Source: Chloroflexota bacterium (lineage in GTDB: Bacteria > Chloroflexota > Dehalococcoidia > UBA3495). From it: DNA of 9,032 nucleotides. The position numbers were made by a program, and so were the translations under genes. Below, piece after piece: positions 5,922 to 9,032 of the stretch (its first letter is position 1; the number at the start of each line of letters is the position of its first letter). The notes under the pieces were generated by a model that was given only the letters and a program-made list of their open reading frames with translations, made no database searches and was not told the DNA's origin. The stretch covers positions 1 to 9,032 of the forward strand of contig JACZXN010000042.1 of assembly GCA_022571575.1 (NCBI GenBank), given 5' to 3'.

Positions 5922-7274
5922 TTGAGCTTCGAGGGACTGCGTGCCCGGTTGTCGCGGCGGCTGCCATTTTATTACGGCTGGGTGATATTGGCCGCCGCCT
6001 CCGTGCCCAGCTTCGGCGCCCGGGCGGTGATGGCGGTGGCCACCCTTTCGGTCTTCGTGGTGCCCATGACCGACGAGTTCGGCTGGTCGCGGGGTCAGTT
6101 CTCCGGCGCGGTTAGCCTGGGCGCCCTCTTCGGGCTCATCGTTTCACCCTTCGCCGGGAGACTGGTGGACCGTTACGGCTCGGGGGTGATGCTCTCGGCC
6201 TCCTCGGCGGTGGTGGGGCTGTGCGCCATCGGGCTCTCGCTGATCTCTCCGGTCTGGTCCTTCTACGCGCTGTACGTTCCGGGCAGGGCGGTGTTCTCCA
6301 GCCCCCTGGAACTGGGCACCTCGACGGCGGTCAGCAACTGGTTCATCCGCCGCAGGCCCATGGCGCTGGCCTACATGGGGATCATCCAGGGCATCGGGCT
6401 CACCATCTTTCCCGTCATCGCCCAGGTGTTGATCAACGGCTGGGGCTGGCGGACGGCGTGGCTGGCCCTCGGGGTCTTCACCATCGGCACGGGTATCGCG
6501 CCGGCACTGGTGCTGATGGCGCGGCGGCCCGAGGATATGGGACTGGAGCCCGACCCGGAAAAAAACGGTCAGGCCGCCGCCGGAGGCGGACCATCCAGCA
6601 GCGGGATTCCCGGCGGCGAGGTCTCGGTCGTGGAGCGGCGCAATCCCGCCCGGCACGCCGAATCCAACTACACGGTCCGGCAGGCATTGGCCACCAGGGC
6701 ATTCTGGGTATTGACCATATTCTCGGTTTTCGGCTTCGTGGTCCAGGCCGGGGTCAGCCTGCATCAGGTGCCCCATTACATCGGCCAGGGGGTGCCCACC
6801 CACCTGGCGGCGTTGACCGCCAGCACCTTCGCCTTTGGACAGGTGCCCGGAGTGTTCTTCTGGTCGGCCCTGGCGCGGCGGGTCCCGCTCCGGTACCTGC
6901 TGTCGGCGGCGGCGGCCACCATGGCCGTTGGGGCCATCGGCACCGGGTTCAGCAGTTCGCTTTCCGCGGGAATACCCATGGGTTTTCTGCTGGGGTTCGG
7001 CGTCGGCGGCCTGCATCTGCTACTGCGGCTCACCTGGGCCGACTACTACGGTAGGACGCACCTGGGGAGCATCCGGGGGCTGACTCTGCCCGCCCAGATC
7101 GGCGGCCAGGCCATGGGCCCCATAATCGCCGGGTTCATGTTCGACGCAACCGGCGGCTACGTAATGCCGTTCACCATCTTCGGAATCATCGTGGCCGTCG
7201 CCGCGGTGATGGTCCTGACCGCCACTCCGCCCGGTCCCCTGCCCCAGAGCGGAGGCTTGGTGCAGCCGTCGTAG
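5922..7274 (+). CDS. Major facilitator superfamily transporter (carboxylate/OFA-MCT-like)
   Basis: A 450-residue inner-membrane carrier with about 12 hydrophobic segments in two halves. They are separated by a hydrophilic loop (about 200-258) that is Gly/Ser-rich near 216-233. The N-terminus FYYGWVILAA followed by DEFGWSRGQFSGA and motif A (GRLVDRYG, 79-86) resembles transporters of the oxalate/formate and monocarboxylate type, which suggests a small carboxylate substrate moved by proton symport or antiport; the substrate is unproven. TTG at 5922 is the first start codon after an in-frame TGA at 5889, and GGAG lies 9 nt upstream; a second TTG at 5949 would remove nine residues. No membrane segment is missing. 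The last codons (Gln-Pro-Ser-stop) lie inside the hairpin at 7263-7316, shared with the convergent methyltransferase. Confidence 0.9.
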   Translation: MSFEGLRARLSRRLPFYYGWVILAAASVPSFGARAVMAVATLSVFVVPMTDEFGWSRGQFSGAVSLGALFGLIVSPFAGRLVDRYGSGVMLSASSAVVGLCAIGLSLISPVWSFYALYVPGRAVFSSPLELGTSTAVSNWFIRRRPMALAYMGIIQGIGLTIFPVIAQVLINGWGWRTAWLALGVFTIGTGIAPALVLMARRPEDMGLEPDPEKNGQAAAGGGPSSSGIPGGEVSVVERRNPARHAESNYTVRQALATRAFWVLTIFSVFGFVVQAGVSLHQVPHYIGQGVPTHLAALTASTFAFGQVPGVFFWSALARRVPLRYLLSAAAATMAVGAIGTGFSSSLSAGIPMGFLLGFGVGGLHLLLRLTWADYYGRTHLGSIRGLTLPAQIGGQAMGPIIAGFMFDATGGYVMPFTIFGIIVAVAAVMVLTATPPGPLPQSGGLVQPS

Positions 7275-7316
7275 GGGCGCGGTCCCGATAGAATCGGGAT
7301 GCCCCTACGACGGCTG
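7263..7316. terminator. Long hairpin shared by two convergent genes, probable bidirectional terminator
   Basis: A perfect 16-bp inverted repeat (CAGCCGTCGTAGGGGC, 7263-7278, against 7301-7316) encloses a second perfect 7-bp stem (TCCCGAT, 7283-7289, against ATCGGGA, 7293-7299) with an AGA loop. The internal bulge is GCGG on one side and T on the other. It contains the TAG stops of both the MFS gene (7272-7274) and the methyltransferase (7305-7307). Its central part (7271-7308) has the GTAGGGGC...GCCCCTAC ends also seen at 56-84. There is no U-tract, so termination, 3'-end protection or a mobile-repeat origin are all possible. Confidence 0.7.
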
Positions 7317-7934
7317 GGCCTTGCGGCTGTACACGGCGAACATGGGGTCGTCGGGCGGGCTGGTCTCGGCGTTTATGAAGCCGGCCTGGATGTCTTCGAA
7401 ATTCTCCGCCGCCTCCATGTAGGTGCCCACCAGGTCCACCCGGCCCCGGTCGGTGGAGTTGCGCCAGATCAGCACGGCCTTGGTGGCGAACATCCGGTTG
7501 GAAAAACTGACGATGAAGACGCCGCCCGGCCTCAGGATGCGGTTCACCTGCTGGAACGTCTCGATGGGCTTGGTCAGGTACTGGGCGGAAACGGTGATGA
7601 GCACCGCATCGAATGACTCGTCGTCAAAGGGCAGGACGGGATTGTTGTTCACGTTATGAACGATGGATTCGTCCAGGTCCGGGTTTGCCTGCATCTCGAC
7701 TTTGTTCAAGCCCAGGCCGACCATCCTTTTCTTGGCGTGACCCGCGGGCCAATGGGACCGCCAACTGCTCATCAGGTCCAGAACCTCGGAGTTCTCCGGG
7801 ACCTGCTCTTTGAAGAGACGGCCCACGGCCGCGATGGCCCCGTCGTCGATGTGCACCACCAGACGCGGAGATTCGTAGAAGACGCCGTCGTCCTCTTCGT
7901 CCTCGCGCTGGAAATACTCGGGTGAGAGTTTCAA
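7305..7934 (-). CDS. Class I SAM-dependent methyltransferase
   Basis: A 209-residue soluble protein of the Methyltransf_11 type. Segments in order: a conserved N-terminus (MKLSPEYFQREDEEDD...YESPRLVVHIDD), a SAM-binding strand and loop VLDLMSS (51-57) in place of the usual glycine-rich motif, MVGLGLN (71-77), PFDDESFDAVLITVSAQYL (102-120) and ILRPGGVFIVSFSNR (133-147). It transfers a methyl group from SAM to an unknown acceptor. The frame is closed by a TGA at 8000-7998, and the first standard start after it is TTG at 7934; the N-terminus then matches how I remember this family beginning. There is no convincing ribosome-binding site. It converges on the MFS gene and is divergent from the third CMD gene. 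The degenerate motif I may mean unusual SAM contacts. Confidence 0.85.
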   Translation of the reverse strand: MKLSPEYFQREDEEDDGVFYESPRLVVHIDDGAIAAVGRLFKEQVPENSEVLDLMSSWRSHWPAGHAKKRMVGLGLNKVEMQANPDLDESIVHNVNNNPVLPFDDESFDAVLITVSAQYLTKPIETFQQVNRILRPGGVFIVSFSNRMFATKAVLIWRNSTDRGRVDLVGTYMEAAENFEDIQAGFINAETSPPDDPMFAVYSRKAQPS

Positions 7935-8003
7935 ATCCGTGGCCGGACCTTCGTATCGGGTAACTCTGGGATGCCCCGGCGGCTTCGGCGAATTGTATCA
8001 CGG

Positions 8004-8026
8004 CCACACGCGGCGTCTCCGTGTGG
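8004..8026. promoter_or_regulatory. Inverted repeat in the divergent intergenic region
   Basis: CCACACG (8004-8010) and CGTGTGG (8020-8026) form a perfect 7-bp inverted repeat with a 9-bp spacer, between the methyltransferase (minus) and the third CMD gene (plus). Spacing and symmetry fit a dimeric-regulator site or a transcript hairpin. A minus-strand TACAAT (7997-7992) lies just beyond it without a recognisable -35. Confidence 0.3.
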
Positions 8027-8080
8027 AGTTACCGGCTGGGGTGTCGGCGGGCAGCGAGCGTCTGGCGGCGCGGACAACCA

Positions 8081-8094
8081 GGGATTACAATCCC
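8081..8094 (+). promoter_or_regulatory. Palindrome over a possible -10 box
   Basis: GGGATT-AC-AATCCC is a palindrome with perfect 6-bp arms. It contains TACAAT (8086-8091; 5 of 6 to the -10 consensus), placed about 60 nt before the start of the third CMD gene. No good -35 is visible 16-18 nt upstream (TGGCGG at 17 nt). It is a candidate operator and promoter only. Confidence 0.3.
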
Positions 8095-8133
8095 CGCACT
8101 CTCCATTGGATTGGAGCATGAAAAAGATAAATC

Positions 8134-8139
8134 AAGGAG
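8134..8139 (+). promoter_or_regulatory. Ribosome-binding site fixing the third CMD gene's start
   Basis: AAGGAG lies 8 nt before the ATG at 8148. A competing in-frame ATG at 8118 has GGAG only 1 nt away, too close to work, so 8148 is preferred. Confidence 0.75.
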
Positions 8140-8147
8140 CGAAAACG

Positions 8148-8525
8148 ATGGCGTCGGACAACAAAGAGGAAATGCTGAAAAAGATCGCCGAGAGCCGGGG
8201 CTACACCCTGGAGATGCACCGGATCATGGCCGAAGTGGACATGGAATGGGTGACCAGTTACAACCAGTTCATCGAGGCGACCTACACCGGACAGCGGTTG
8301 TTGGACCGGAAGACCAAGGAGCTGCTGCAGGTGGCGGTGGAAGCCGCCCTCCGGGCGGACGTCGACCAGATCCAGGCCCACATCCGTGTGGCGATCAGAG
8401 AAGGCGCCACGCCCATGGAGGTGCTGGAGGCGATGCAGTGCGTGATCATGCCCATGGGCGCGTTGGCCTTCAGACGCGGCCTCCAGGCCTGGTCCGCCGA
8501 GACCGGAATCGGGCTGGAAAAGTAG
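8148..8525 (+). CDS. Carboxymuconolactone decarboxylase-family protein (PcaC-like, no CxxC)
   Basis: A 125-residue soluble, all-helical protein that covers essentially one CMD domain. The central pattern KELLQVAVEAALRADVDQIQAHIRVAIREGATPMEVLEAM (57-96) aligns with the CMD helical hairpin; where AhpD has CxxCxxxH this protein has DVDQIQAH, keeping only His78. Its sole cysteine is Cys98, outside that motif. It should therefore not be a disulfide peroxidase and is nearer to PcaC-type lactone decarboxylases or to CMD-fold proteins of unknown role. The next gene is a convergent FAH-family gene, another family common in aromatic-acid breakdown, but the two are on opposite strands and not an operon. 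Confidence 0.88.
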   Translation: MASDNKEEMLKKIAESRGYTLEMHRIMAEVDMEWVTSYNQFIEATYTGQRLLDRKTKELLQVAVEAALRADVDQIQAHIRVAIREGATPMEVLEAMQCVIMPMGALAFRRGLQAWSAETGIGLEK

Positions 8526-8570
8526 GGGCACAGCCTCATTCCCATTGGACTGCGCCCTATGCATCGGGTC

Positions 8571-8591
8571 AAGAAAACCCGGCTTAGCCGG
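8571..8591 (-). terminator. Likely rho-independent terminator of the FAH-family gene
   Basis: On the minus strand CCGGC-TAA-GCCGG (8591-8579) forms a 5-bp GC stem whose loop is the gene's own TAA stop codon. It is followed by G-TTTT-C-TT (8578-8571). The stem is short, so strength is uncertain. The 8526-8570 remainder of this convergent gap shows no clear plus-strand terminator. Confidence 0.5.
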
Positions 8592-9032
8592 CCGGTTTCT
8601 GCCAGTTGACCTTGTTGGTCAGGGTGCCGATATCGTTGATGGAGATGGTGCAGACGTCGCCGTCCTTCATGTTCTCGGTGGCGCCGTCGGTGCCCATCCA
8701 CAGGATGTCGCCGGGCACCAGGGTCAGGTACTGGCTCATCTTGCTGATGTAGGTCCGCACCCCGAACAGGGCCGTGGCCACGTCGTACTCGCCCACCACC
8801 TTGTCGTTGACCTTGATGACCACGTGCAGGTCGTCGGGGTTCAGGCCGGTGACGATCCAGGGGCCCATGGGCTTGAAGGTGTCGGTGTTCTTGGCCCGCC
8901 ACATGGTCCGGTCGCCCCGCTGCCAGGTGCGTTCGCTGACATCGTTGCCGATGCTGTAGCCGAGCACATAGTCCAGGGCCTGCTCCTCGGTGACGTTGCG
9001 GCAGGTCTTTCCGATGACCACCACCAGTTCAC
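8584..9032 (-). CDS. Fumarylacetoacetate hydrolase (FAH)-family protein, partial
   Basis: Only the C-terminal 149 or so codons are in the window; the reading frame stays open through the right edge, and the GTG at 9024 is internal because the family motif ELVVVIGK begins before it. The visible part contains the second acidic metal ligand (Glu of ELVVVIG), the metal-binding Asp in GYSIGNDVSER, the DTFKPMGPWIV segment, and the C-terminal SQYLTLVPGDILWMGT and DIGTLTNKV strands. FAH-fold enzymes cleave or decarboxylate 2,4-diketo or 2-keto-4-enoate acids using Mg2+ or Mn2+; examples include fumarylpyruvate hydrolase, oxaloacetate decarboxylase and 2-oxohept-3-enedioate isomerase. The exact reaction cannot be chosen here. 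The stop codon lies in a terminator-like hairpin. Confidence 0.92.
   Translation of the reverse strand, partial: ELVVVIGKTCRNVTEEQALDYVLGYSIGNDVSERTWQRGDRTMWRAKNTDTFKPMGPWIVTGLNPDDLHVVIKVNDKVVGEYDVATALFGVRTYISKMSQYLTLVPGDILWMGTDGATENMKDGDVCTISINDIGTLTNKVNWQKPAG

Noticed and set aside
6144..7054. Long frames on both strands inside the MFS gene
   Set aside because: Out-of-frame shadows without hydrophobic periodicity or motifs; the MFS frame accounts for the region.
7971..8147. N-terminal extension of the third CMD protein
   Set aside because: Upstream codons are compositionally unlike the protein, and AAGGAG supports ATG 8148.

Overview
This is a high-GC bacterial window of 9032 bases with eight protein-coding genes, one of them cut by the right edge. 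No rRNA, tRNA, CRISPR array, transposase, integrase or phage gene is visible. Its hairpin repeats (a GTAGGGGC...GCCCCTAC family and a TGTCA...TGACA family) and catabolic gene content recall Chloroflexota such as Dehalococcoidia/SAR202. That assignment is an inference from memory of repeat style, with no marker gene behind it.

Layout. 1-206: repeat-derived non-coding DNA. 207-2009 (minus): glutamine-dependent NAD+ synthetase, nadE, with a good sigma70-like promoter. 2241-2639 (plus): small VOC/glyoxalase-fold protein, divergent from nadE. 2705-4375 (plus): thiamine-diphosphate enzyme of the benzoylformate decarboxylase/acetolactate synthase superfamily. 4395-4486 and 5793-5884: two copies of a 92-bp MITE-like element in opposite orientation. 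Between them, 4574-5059 and 5056-5664 (plus) form a translationally coupled pair of carboxymuconolactone-decarboxylase-fold proteins, the second with the complete AhpD redox motif. 5922-7274 (plus): MFS transporter. 7305-7934 (minus): SAM-dependent methyltransferase, convergent with the MFS gene; one long inverted repeat supplies the last codons and stop codons of both. 8148-8525 (plus): a third CMD-fold protein, without redox cysteines. 8584-9032 (minus, partial): fumarylacetoacetate hydrolase-family protein.

Apart from nadE and the methyltransferase, the genes resemble a scattered small-molecule catabolic neighbourhood: a carboxylate-type importer (MFS), a ThDP enzyme acting on 2-keto acids or C-C bonds, a VOC protein, an FAH-type hydrolase or decarboxylase, and three CMD/AhpD-fold proteins that could act on lactones or peroxides. 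No substrate can be named from the sequence. The most unusual material is the repeat architecture: the inverted MITE pair bracketing the CMD operon, and the hairpin shared by the two convergent 3' ends.
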